The notes under the pieces are model-generated. The model was not told the DNA's origin. It ran no database searches and saw only the letters and a list, made by a program, of their open reading frames with translations. The position numbers were made by a program, and so were the translations under genes. A stretch of DNA of 6,463 nucleotides, taken from contig CAYLZG010000193.1 of assembly GCA_964387985.1 (NCBI GenBank), positions 1 to 6,463 of the forward strand. Direction: 5' to 3'. Every line of letters begins with the position of its first letter. The first letter of the stretch is position 1. Source of the stretch: JALOOB01 sp964387985 (GTDB taxonomy: Bacteria > Chloroflexota > Anaerolineae > CG2-30-64-16). This document shows, one piece after another, positions 1 through 6,463 of the stretch.

Positions 1-1004
<1,004 letters not shown>

Positions 1005-1076
1005 TGTCAGCAACCTCCAGATGGGCAGTCCTTATCACTGAACGAAGTCAGAGGACGGCCCATAACCTCGCTCATA

Positions 1077-1085
1077 ATTATAACA
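1077..1085 (-). promoter_or_regulatory. Candidate ftsH promoter, extended -10
   Basis: Read on the minus strand, this is TGTTATAAT, a perfect -10 hexamer (1082-1077) preceded by the TGn extension. No good -35 hexamer lies 16-18 bases upstream, which is common for extended -10 promoters. Transcription would start near 1070, leaving a leader of about 65 bases before the ftsH GTG. Assigned by eye from consensus only. Confidence 0.5.
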
Positions 1086-1193
1086 GGTTTCTTCCGAACG
1101 GCTAGGCGTCTGGCTTACAGTACGCAGAGGGGCTTTGGTTACAGAAAAGGCGTTTGCCCTTCGTGAATCCAGGTCGATTATGACGCAAGTCAT

Positions 1194-1220
1194 TTGACTC
1201 GGAGTGTTCTCTGTGATACT
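1194..1220 (+). promoter_or_regulatory. Candidate promoter of the cobalamin-riboswitch operon
   Basis: TTGACT (1194-1199) matches the -35 consensus in 5 of 6 bases. GATACT (1215-1220) is a moderate -10 with a TG one base upstream (1212-1213), making it an extended -10. The spacer is 15 bases, shorter than the usual 17. Transcription would begin near 1227, about 20 bases before the riboswitch aptamer, which is the right place. No competing promoter was seen between here and the aptamer. Confidence 0.5.
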
Positions 1221-1246
1221 CTAGCCTTTGAAGAATTTAATAGTAT

Positions 1247-1345
1247 TCGGTGGAGATTTGGGGAAAGCCGGTGAAAGGCCGGCGCTGTCCCGCAACTGTA
1301 GGCCATGCTTCGTGCAAGGCGAGCCAGAAAACCCTCCTCCACTGG
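1247..1345 (+). ncRNA. Cobalamin (B12) riboswitch aptamer
   Basis: The segment has the conserved core of cobalamin riboswitches: GGGAAAGCCGGTGAAA, then GTCCCGCAACTGT, then the B12 box GAGCCAGAAAACCCTCC (1321-1337). Helices can be drawn directly. The closing stem pairs 1248-1255 with 1337-1344, GGGA 1261-1264 pairs with TCCC 1288-1291, and GCCGG 1267-1271 pairs with CCGGC 1279-1283. A short arm pairs GCC 1302-1304 with GGC 1318-1320. The aptamer is compact, with small peripheral arms. I could not assign the kissing-loop partner or say which cobalamin form it prefers. It lies in the leader of the five-gene operon and is followed by terminators, so repression by cobalamin through premature termination is expected. 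Confidence 0.93.
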
Positions 1346-1363
1346 GTTCTCAACGACCTTCGA

Positions 1364-1399
1364 GGCAAAGGGAGTGGGAACCGGTTGACCTTGTCCCTT
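1364..1399 (+). promoter_or_regulatory. Antiterminator arm and competing hairpin of the riboswitch expression platform
   Basis: GGCAAAGGGAG (1364-1374) can pair with CTCCCCTTGCC (1429-1439), the 5' arm of the first terminator, in 10 of 11 positions; the only mismatch is A1369 with C1434. That pairing would prevent the terminator from forming. The same segment can instead form a local hairpin, AAGGGA 1368-1373 with TCCCTT 1394-1399, which would free the terminator. These mutually exclusive pairings are the classic layout of an OFF switch. Which one cobalamin favours is inferred from the family. Confidence 0.7.
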
Positions 1400-1430
1400 C
1401 ATCAGTTTGAAGTTTGAGGTCCCGGATGCT

Positions 1431-1464
1431 CCCCTTGCCACAGTCGGGCAAGGGGTTTTTCTTT
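1431..1464 (+). terminator. Intrinsic terminator 1 of the riboswitch
   Basis: A perfect 9-bp stem, CCCCTTGCC (1431-1439) with GGCAAGGGG (1447-1455), closes a 7-base loop and is followed by TTTTTCTTT. It lies between the aptamer and the first gene of the operon, so it acts as the conditional attenuator rather than ending an upstream gene; the upstream gene is on the other strand. Confidence 0.88.
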
Positions 1465-1469
1465 CATGA

Positions 1470-1496
1470 AGCACCCCGATGTCGAGGGTGCTTTTT
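1470..1496 (+). terminator. Intrinsic terminator 2, tandem with the first
   Basis: AGCACCC (1470-1476) pairs perfectly with GGGTGCT (1486-1492) and runs into TTTTT (1492-1496). It begins only 15 bases after the first stem and ends 16 bases before the first gene's ATG. It may serve as a back-up stop to tighten repression. I saw no clear antiterminator segment for this second stem. Confidence 0.72.
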
Positions 1497-1512
1497 CGTT
1501 TGGGGCTTTTCA

Positions 1513-2520
1513 ATGATGAAAATGCGTAGTGTCACCAGGTTGCTGGCACTGATTGTTCTTCTGACGGCTGCGCTGGGAGCACCGGTGCACGCTGATGACG
1601 ACGTATCCGGCGCAGCTTGCCGCGCGGTCTCATGGTTGCGCGGCCAACAGAAATCGGACGGAGGATTCGGCGTCACGCAGGAGAGCAGCGCGGCGGTCAC
1701 AGCGGATGTGGCTTATGTGCTCGCTCTGTTGGGAGAGGATGTGGATGGTCCTCGATGGACAGCTGCTTCCGGTAAGAGCCCGCTCGACGCCCTGCAGGTG
1801 CTCAGCCTCCCGACCTATGTGACTTCGGATCCGGGGCAGGCGGGCAAGGTAACGCGCGCTGTGGCCGCTGCCGGCGCGAACCCGCACAACTTTGGCGGCA
1901 CCGATCTGGTGGAGACCATTTGGGGCTTTTACGATCCGGGCACTGGCCGGTACCACCCAAGCTGGCTGTTTCGCCATACGGTGGCTGTCGAGGGCCTTCT
2001 TCGCAGCGGAGAGAAGGTGCCCCAGGCCGCCTACGATGCGTTGATCGATGCGCAGCTTGGGGACGGCGGTTGGTTCTGGAGTTTTGATGGCGAACAGGGA
2101 GACGTTGATACCACCGGGCGGGTCTTGATGGTCATGGCCAATCTGGCCAAAGTGCCAGCGTCAGACACCTATGCCAGGGCCGTCGGCTGGCTGAAGGCTG
2201 TTCAACTTCCCGATGGCGATTGGAATACCGGATTCATGGCGGGGCCTGCCAATGCCAACTCGACGGCCCTTTCCACTGGAGGACTTATCGCTGCCGGTTC
2301 TCAATTGCAGCCCGGTGGCTCCGAGGAAGAAGCCGAAGCCGCGCTCGATACGCTGCTATCGTTTCAGGAGCAATCCGGGGCGTTCGTGTACATGAAGGAA
2401 GCAGGCATGGAGGAGAGCAGAGTTGTGGCAACCACCGATGCCCTGGCGGCGCTAGCCCTGGTGATCCAGGAACCGTCACCCTGCAGGTTGCCCTATCTGC
2501 CAATGATCCTGGCCCAATAA
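1513..2520 (+). CDS. Secreted alpha/alpha-toroid protein resembling the transcobalamin/intrinsic factor alpha domain
   Basis: The protein has 335 residues. A Sec signal peptide (basic MMKMRSVTR, hydrophobic 10-22, likely cleavage after AHA-like VHA27) precedes helical-barrel repeats of the prenyltransferase/squalene-cyclase fold. Repeat marks are WLRGQQKSDGGFG (41-53), the DAQLGDGGW segment (179-187), WLKAVQLPDGDW (226-237) and LLSFQEQSGAFVY (281-293), alternating with helices starting DVDTTG (197) and NSTALSTGG. Length and fold match the alpha6/alpha6 barrel of animal cobalamin carriers. A squalene cyclase would be about twice as long and carry DXDD; here it reads DVDT. H155 (in WLFRHT) is a possible ligand residue, unproven. 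The mature protein has only two cysteines, C36 and C324, at opposite ends. It has no membrane anchor and ends LPYLPMILAQ. The start is ATG 1513 (GGGG 1502-1505, weak); ATG 1516 is also possible. First gene after the B12 riboswitch. Confidence 0.8.
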   Translation: MMKMRSVTRLLALIVLLTAALGAPVHADDDVSGAACRAVSWLRGQQKSDGGFGVTQESSAAVTADVAYVLALLGEDVDGPRWTAASGKSPLDALQVLSLPTYVTSDPGQAGKVTRAVAAAGANPHNFGGTDLVETIWGFYDPGTGRYHPSWLFRHTVAVEGLLRSGEKVPQAAYDALIDAQLGDGGWFWSFDGEQGDVDTTGRVLMVMANLAKVPASDTYARAVGWLKAVQLPDGDWNTGFMAGPANANSTALSTGGLIAAGSQLQPGGSEEEAEAALDTLLSFQEQSGAFVYMKEAGMEESRVVATTDALAALALVIQEPSPCRLPYLPMILAQ

Positions 2521-2567
2521 TCGACTGGCTCTCCCGGGCCAGCCATCATCCTTGAGGAGGAAGTTCA

Positions 2568-3146
2568 GTGTTTCACCGCACGCCATTCATTCTGCTAGTG
2601 ATCGCCGTCATACTTGCCTTGACCGGGGGCGCGTCCTTCGCGCAAACCGGCGAAACAAAGCAAATCGGCGTTGTCGTTACGTTCCCGGATGGCACAACAC
2701 ACACTGAGGTTGTGACTGTGCCCACGTCTGCTACCGCACTCGATGCACTCAAGGCGGCCAAACTCAGCGTGGAGACGGCGGATGGCTCGTTTGGGCCCGC
2801 CCTGTGCAAGATCAACGCGACTGGCTGTCCGGTAGATAATTGTTTCTGCGATGAAAAGACCTATTGGGCCTACTTCCATTTGAATGGGACGGCCTGGGCC
2901 AACGCCCAGGAAGGCGTTGGGGCCTATGTGCCCGCGGACAAGGCCGTGGAGGGGTTCGCCTGGAGCGGGTTCGATGCCAATTTCAACCCGACGGTTTTGC
3001 CTCCCGTGCACCAGTTCGACCAACTGCTGGCAAAGCAGGCGCCGGGCCTGCCGGTTGCGCTCATTGTTGCACTGGTCCTGCTAATCGTCGCCGTGGTTGC
3101 TTTGGTCTGGTACATGCAGCGAATGCGCCGGCAGTCCGCCCGGTAG
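2568..3146 (+). CDS. Membrane-anchored DUF4430 protein (transcobalamin beta-domain-like), copy 1
   Basis: The protein has 192 residues and probably presents a cobalamin-contacting beta domain on the outer face of the membrane. A signal peptide (1-25, cleavage after SFA) is followed by a DUF4430-type domain (about 33-135) and one C-terminal helix (162-183) with a short basic tail RMRRQSAR. The domain shows a VTFPDG strand, then C80, GCPVDNCFC (86-94), YWAYFHLNG (99-107) and a GFAWSG segment. The C-x-x-D-x-C-F-C cluster suggests disulfides outside the cell. DUF4430 is related to the C-terminal domain of transcobalamin and intrinsic factor, which covers one face of bound B12. The start is GTG 2568, with a strong GAGGAGG (2554-2560) 7 bases upstream. 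It lies 47 bases after the toroid gene. The domain assignment is by motif memory, not by a search. Confidence 0.85.
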   Translation: MFHRTPFILLVIAVILALTGGASFAQTGETKQIGVVVTFPDGTTHTEVVTVPTSATALDALKAAKLSVETADGSFGPALCKINATGCPVDNCFCDEKTYWAYFHLNGTAWANAQEGVGAYVPADKAVEGFAWSGFDANFNPTVLPPVHQFDQLLAKQAPGLPVALIVALVLLIVAVVALVWYMQRMRRQSAR

Positions 3147-3158
3147 AGAGTGAGAGAG

Positions 3159-4001
3159 ATGTCCGTAAAGAACGCCGCACGTCGGACTCGACGGATCTTC
3201 CTCATCGAGGCGCTCCTGGCGGTTGCCGTGCTGCTCGGTGGCACTTCTTTGCCTGTCGCGCAGGCCTCAACCGCACCGCAGGTAGAGCAGCAGGAGCCGG
3301 TCCAGGGAGAAGGAGCGAATCGGGCCGCGCTCGTCGTTCGATACCAGGATGGCAGCGTGCAGACTCGCTGCGTCGCGTTCTCTGAGGCGGAGATACGCGG
3401 CGACGAACTTTTGAAGCGCTCGGGCCTTGCGCCGGTCATGTCCGCTGAGGGCACCGTCTGCAGCATCAGTGGCCTGGGCTGCCCCCCGGATGACTGTTTC
3501 TGCAAGTGCCCGTTCCCAGAGTGCGAATATTGGGCATATTATCACTGGCAGGATGGTGCGTGGTCTTACTCGTCTATCGGCACTGCGAGTCACCGGGTGA
3601 GCTCCGGGGCACTGGAGGGCTGGTCCTGGGGGCAAGGCAACTTCCAGCAGGGCGTTGAGCCGCCTGCAATCTCATTCGAACAGATCTGCTCGGACGCACC
3701 GGGCGTGGGTGAAGCTTCTCCGCCTTCCGCAACAGACCTGTCCGGCAGCCAGGCGGCCGCCATGCATCATGCGGGGCCGGCCACCGTCGCGGGTACGGCC
3801 CGGCACATCACGGAAAGCCGGTCATTCAGCCCAAGTCTTCTGCCCGGGTATGCGGCATACATGCTGGCGCTGGCAATCCTGATCGTCATCGGGTGGTACG
3901 TGCTGCACCGCAGGAACAAGAACGGCACAGTGCTTGTTCGGGAATTGTCCTCTGATGACCGGTGGCTTTCTCGTGAGGTGCACGGCCGGGGGCGTGAATA
4001 G
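3159..4001 (+). CDS. Membrane-anchored DUF4430 protein, copy 2, with extra cysteines
   Basis: The protein has 280 residues and is a diverged paralogue of its upstream neighbour. Order: a signal peptide with TRRIFLI (10-16) close to the Tat consensus, cleavage after AQA36; a DUF4430-type domain (about 55-180) with C101, GCPPDDCFC (107-115), YWAYYHWQDGAW (124-135) and a WSWGQG segment; a 50-residue Ala/Ser-rich stalk; one helix (about 231-249); and a cytoplasmic tail of about 30 charged residues. Compared with copy 1 it has extra cysteines at C71, C117, C122 and C177, a longer stalk and a longer tail. The shared GCPxDxCFC and YWAYxH cores make a tandem duplication clear. I prefer ATG 3159, with AGAGAG (3145-3150) 8 bases upstream; a GTG at 3150 in the same frame would add three residues. 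The gene starts 12 bases after copy 1 and is surely co-transcribed. Confidence 0.83.
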   Translation: MSVKNAARRTRRIFLIEALLAVAVLLGGTSLPVAQASTAPQVEQQEPVQGEGANRAALVVRYQDGSVQTRCVAFSEAEIRGDELLKRSGLAPVMSAEGTVCSISGLGCPPDDCFCKCPFPECEYWAYYHWQDGAWSYSSIGTASHRVSSGALEGWSWGQGNFQQGVEPPAISFEQICSDAPGVGEASPPSATDLSGSQAAAMHHAGPATVAGTARHITESRSFSPSLLPGYAAYMLALAILIVIGWYVLHRRNKNGTVLVRELSSDDRWLSREVHGRGRE

Positions 4002-4015
4002 GCCGTACGAGAAAC

Positions 4016-5092
4016 TTGACTGCACAAGAGACGTTCCATCCCGTGGCCTGGACGGCATGGCTGGTCGCGGCAGCGCTGCCGGCGCTTTCCACGCGCAATC
4101 CACTCTATCTCAGCCTGGTTCTTGCAGCCGTGAGCATCACCTACATCGCCTTGGGCCAGCGCAATCCGACCGCCCGGAGCTGGAGTGCATTCGTCCGGGT
4201 CGGCGCGTTCTTCTGGCTGCTTACAATCCCATTCAGCATGCTCACGTCGCACCACGGCACAATGGTGCTGTTTTCGCTGCCGCAATCCTGGCCGATCATC
4301 GGCGGTGCGATCACCCTGGAAGCTTTCCTATACGGTTTAACCGGCGGATTGGCGCTCGTGACGCTCTTGCTGATCTTTGCTGCATTCAACGTTGCGGTGG
4401 ATCAGGCGCGCCTTCTGCGAATGACGCCCGGCTTCATGTACCAGGCTGGTGTGGTGACCAGCATTGCGGTTGCTTTCGTGCCGCAGATGGTCGCTACCTG
4501 GCAAGCCATCCGCGAGGCCCAGCAGGTGCGCGGTCATAGATTCCGTGGGATTCGTGATCTGTTGCCGCTCATCTTGCCGTTGCTGGTCACGGCGTTGGAA
4601 CGCGCGATGCAGCTCGCGGAGTCTATGGAGGCGCGGGGATTTGGAGGGCAGGTCCTGCAGGCAACGCCGCGCCAGCGTCTGGCGCATCAGCTTGCCCTAC
4701 TCGACGGTTTGGGGTTGGTCGGTCTCGGGCTGGCAGTCAATGGATTCTTGCCGCACTTCAAGGTCATTGGGAGCATACAGCTGGTTTGCGGATTGGCGCT
4801 CATGATGTGGAGCTTCTGGGATGTCGGTCGCCGCTCGAAGCGCACCCGCTACCGGCGGTGGCCTTGGGGCCGGCTGGATCGCGTGGTGCTCATGCTGGGG
4901 CTTCTGGGAGCATCCGCCTGGGGAGTGATCCTCCTGATGCAGCCCGAATGGCTGCACTACTATCCCTACGAGCCCTACTCACCCTGGCCAACCTTTAACC
5001 CGATCATCGGCGCAGTGCTCCTGTTGTTGGCCTTGCCGGGCGTTTTGTTGCGCCCGACTGTTGAAGAGAGCGAGGTCAGCGCGGCAACGTGA
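4016..5092 (+). CDS. Energy-coupling factor transporter transmembrane component, EcfT/CbiQ family, with C-terminal extension
   Basis: EcfT is the scaffold of ECF vitamin transporters, passing ATPase movements to the substrate-binding S component. The 358-residue protein starts with several hydrophobic helices and carries both coupling signatures: QQVRGHRFRG with R172 and MEARGFGG with R207, the two Ala/Val-Arg-Gly motifs that dock into the ATPases. Typical members have about 220-270 residues. Here a further 150 follow, with hydrophobic segments near 226-245, 250-268, 290-308 and 330-345. An Arg-rich stretch (272-289) and an aromatic loop WLHYYPYEPYSPWP (312-325) lie between them. The start is taken as TTG 4016, since the HPVAW...TRNPLY N-terminus looks like the family's; there is no good ribosome site, suggesting coupling to the gene ending 14 bases upstream. 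GTG 4043 is an alternative. Specificity cannot be read from this protein; cobalamin is inferred from the riboswitch. Confidence 0.9.
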   Translation: MTAQETFHPVAWTAWLVAAALPALSTRNPLYLSLVLAAVSITYIALGQRNPTARSWSAFVRVGAFFWLLTIPFSMLTSHHGTMVLFSLPQSWPIIGGAITLEAFLYGLTGGLALVTLLLIFAAFNVAVDQARLLRMTPGFMYQAGVVTSIAVAFVPQMVATWQAIREAQQVRGHRFRGIRDLLPLILPLLVTALERAMQLAESMEARGFGGQVLQATPRQRLAHQLALLDGLGLVGLGLAVNGFLPHFKVIGSIQLVCGLALMMWSFWDVGRRSKRTRYRRWPWGRLDRVVLMLGLLGASAWGVILLMQPEWLHYYPYEPYSPWPTFNPIIGAVLLLLALPGVLLRPTVEESEVSAAT

Positions 5093-6463
5093 TTACCCTG
5101 TCACATGTCACCTACACCTATCCCGACCAGGCGCGGCCCGCTCTGGCCGACTTCAGCGTCACCATTCCCCAGGGCGAATTCGTGTTGGTGGTCGGTCCAT
5201 CCGGCGCGGGCAAGTCTACGTTCCTGCGCAGCCTGAATGGCCTTGCACCTCACTTCTATGGTGGGCGTTGGGCAGGGAGCATTGAGGTTGGCGGCAGGAA
5301 CCCCGTCGACTTGGCCCCGCGCGGCATGGCCGATCTCGTCGGCTTCGTATTTCAGGACCCTGAAGCCCAGTTTGTCGTCGACACGGTCGAAGATGAGCTG
5401 GCCTTTGCTATGGAAAACTTCGCCCTGCCGCCTGCCACCATGCGCAAACGCATCGAGGAAGTGCTGGATCAGATGGGCATCGCGGAGCTGAGACAGAGGC
5501 GGATCAGCACGCTGTCTGGGGGAGAAAAGCAACGCGTGGCAATTGCTGCAGTCCTGGCGCTGCAGCCTGAAATCCTGGTGCTGGACGAGCCCACCTCCCA
5601 GCTCGACCCGCAGGCTGCTGAAGATGTCCTTCTTGCATTGCGCCAATTGAACGAAGACCAGGGATTGACGATTGTCCTGAGCGAGCATCGTCTGGAACGC
5701 GTCGCGCAGTATGCCGATCATATGCTGTATTTGCCTGCGTTGGGGGCTGCGCCGGTGCTGGATGCGCCGCGCAAGGTCATGGCTCAGCTGCCACTTGTGC
5801 CGCCCCTGGTGGATCTTGGCCGGACTCTGGGGTGGGACCCGCTTCCCTTGACCATCAAGGAGGGCCGCCCCTTTGCCCGCAGGCTGGGACCTCAGCTCGC
5901 AGCCCGGATCTCAGGCAAGACCGAAGAGCATTCGGTTACGGCGAGTCCTCCTGGTGACGCCGGCCCGGAGACTGATGGTGAGGCATTGTCTGCGCCGGTC
6001 CTCTCCACCCGCGATCTTCACTATGCCTATCACGGTCATCGGGCTGTTCGGGGTGTCTCGCTGGACATTCGCCAGGGCGATTTTGTGACGCGGATGGGCC
6101 GTAATGGCTCGGGGAAGAGCACCCTGCTTAAGGCGTTTGTGGGTCTCCTCAAGCCGGATGCGGGTCACGTGATGGTGGCAGGTCTTGATACGCGACGAGT
6201 GGATGTCGATGCGATCATCCAGCATGCCGGCTATGTCCCTCAGCATCCTGGGTCGCTCCTCTTCAGTGAGACACTTGCGGCAGAGTTGACGTTTACCCGC
6301 AAGAGCCATGGCATGCCCCCTGACCCCGAGGGAGATATCGCACTCTTGACGCGCCTCGGACTGGCAGAGCTGAGGGATCGAGATCCGCGCGATTTGAGCG
6401 GCGGTGAACAGCAGCGAGCGGCGCTGGCCGCCATCCTGGTTGCCGAACCCCAGATCATTTTGC
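5089..6463 (+). CDS. ECF transporter ATPase, two fused nucleotide-binding domains (cut by right edge)
   Basis: This ATPase powers the ECF transporter together with the EcfT encoded just upstream. The 458 visible codons contain two ABC ATPase domains in one chain, equivalent to EcfA and EcfA' fused. Domain 1 has Walker A GPSGAGKST (36-44), Q-loop Q89 in FQDPEAQF, signature LSGGEKQ (142-148), Walker B ILVLDE with E167, and switch H200. A linker of about 85 residues, poorly ordered in look, follows at about 220-305. Domain 2 has Walker A GRNGSGKST (337-345), a Q-loop within YVPQHP and signature LSGGEQQR (436-443). The window ends inside its Walker B, so the second catalytic Glu and His are not seen. 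The start is GTG 5089, overlapping the upstream TGA as GTGA, which implies translational coupling. No frameshift is present. Substrate is inferred from the operon. Confidence 0.94.
   Translation, partial: MITLSHVTYTYPDQARPALADFSVTIPQGEFVLVVGPSGAGKSTFLRSLNGLAPHFYGGRWAGSIEVGGRNPVDLAPRGMADLVGFVFQDPEAQFVVDTVEDELAFAMENFALPPATMRKRIEEVLDQMGIAELRQRRISTLSGGEKQRVAIAAVLALQPEILVLDEPTSQLDPQAAEDVLLALRQLNEDQGLTIVLSEHRLERVAQYADHMLYLPALGAAPVLDAPRKVMAQLPLVPPLVDLGRTLGWDPLPLTIKEGRPFARRLGPQLAARISGKTEEHSVTASPPGDAGPETDGEALSAPVLSTRDLHYAYHGHRAVRGVSLDIRQGDFVTRMGRNGSGKSTLLKAFVGLLKPDAGHVMVAGLDTRRVDVDAIIQHAGYVPQHPGSLLFSETLAAELTFTRKSHGMPPDPEGDIALLTRLGLAELRDRDPRDLSGGEQQRAALAAILVAEPQIIL

Noticed and set aside
1414..1512. 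Upstream extension of the toroid gene to a TTG at 1414
   Set aside because: It would place coding sequence across both riboswitch terminators and put 33 residues ahead of a clean signal peptide; ATG 1513 is right after the regulatory region.
1190..1513. Minus-strand open frame of 107 codons across the leader
   Set aside because: It lies over the riboswitch and terminators, with no family resemblance; an antisense by-product.
1513..2520. Toroid protein as a true squalene-hopene or other triterpene cyclase
   Set aside because: It is about half the length, has a signal peptide, and its DVDTTG lacks the DXDD acid motif; the fold is shared but the catalytic site is not.
2568..4001. DUF4430 proteins serving as the ECF S component
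   Set aside because: Each has only one membrane helix besides the signal peptide, whereas S components are small six-helix membrane proteins.
5101..5721. Minus-strand open frame of 206 codons within the ATPase gene
   Set aside because: The opposite strand encodes a textbook ABC ATPase domain with all motifs intact; this is its high-GC shadow.

Overview
The window looks like a chromosomal segment of a monoderm, fairly high-GC bacterium. Chloroflexota is my best guess. It rests on the style of the FtsH and EcfT proteins, on secreted proteins anchored by single C-terminal membrane helices, and on an LPYLPMI-type C-terminus that I associate with secreted Chloroflexota proteins. This is inference; no marker gene settles it.

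Layout: positions 1-1004 (minus strand) hold the N-terminal 334 codons of the membrane AAA+ protease FtsH, which runs off the left edge. Positions 1005-1512 are a gene-free divergent regulatory region. It carries an extended -10 promoter for ftsH, a plus-strand promoter, a cobalamin riboswitch aptamer (about 1247-1345), a near-perfect antiterminator arm and two tandem intrinsic terminators. From 1513 to the right edge runs a tight five-gene plus-strand operon: a secreted alpha/alpha-toroid protein, two paralogous DUF4430 proteins each with an export signal and a C-terminal membrane anchor, an EcfT/CbiQ transmembrane component, and a fused double-ATPase EcfA cut by the window end.

How the genes fit together: in animals, intrinsic factor and transcobalamin hold vitamin B12 between an N-terminal alpha6/alpha6 barrel and a C-terminal beta domain, and DUF4430 is the bacterial relative of that beta domain. 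Here the two halves occur as separate genes, one toroid and two DUF4430 proteins. They lie behind a B12 riboswitch and directly upstream of the energising parts of an ECF-type vitamin transporter. The simplest reading is a B12-repressed uptake system in which a split, transcobalamin-like receptor on the cell surface captures cobalamin and hands it to an ECF transporter. No substrate-binding S component is seen in the window; it is expected downstream or elsewhere, or is replaced by something else. Function is inferred from family resemblance, regulation and gene order, not demonstrated.
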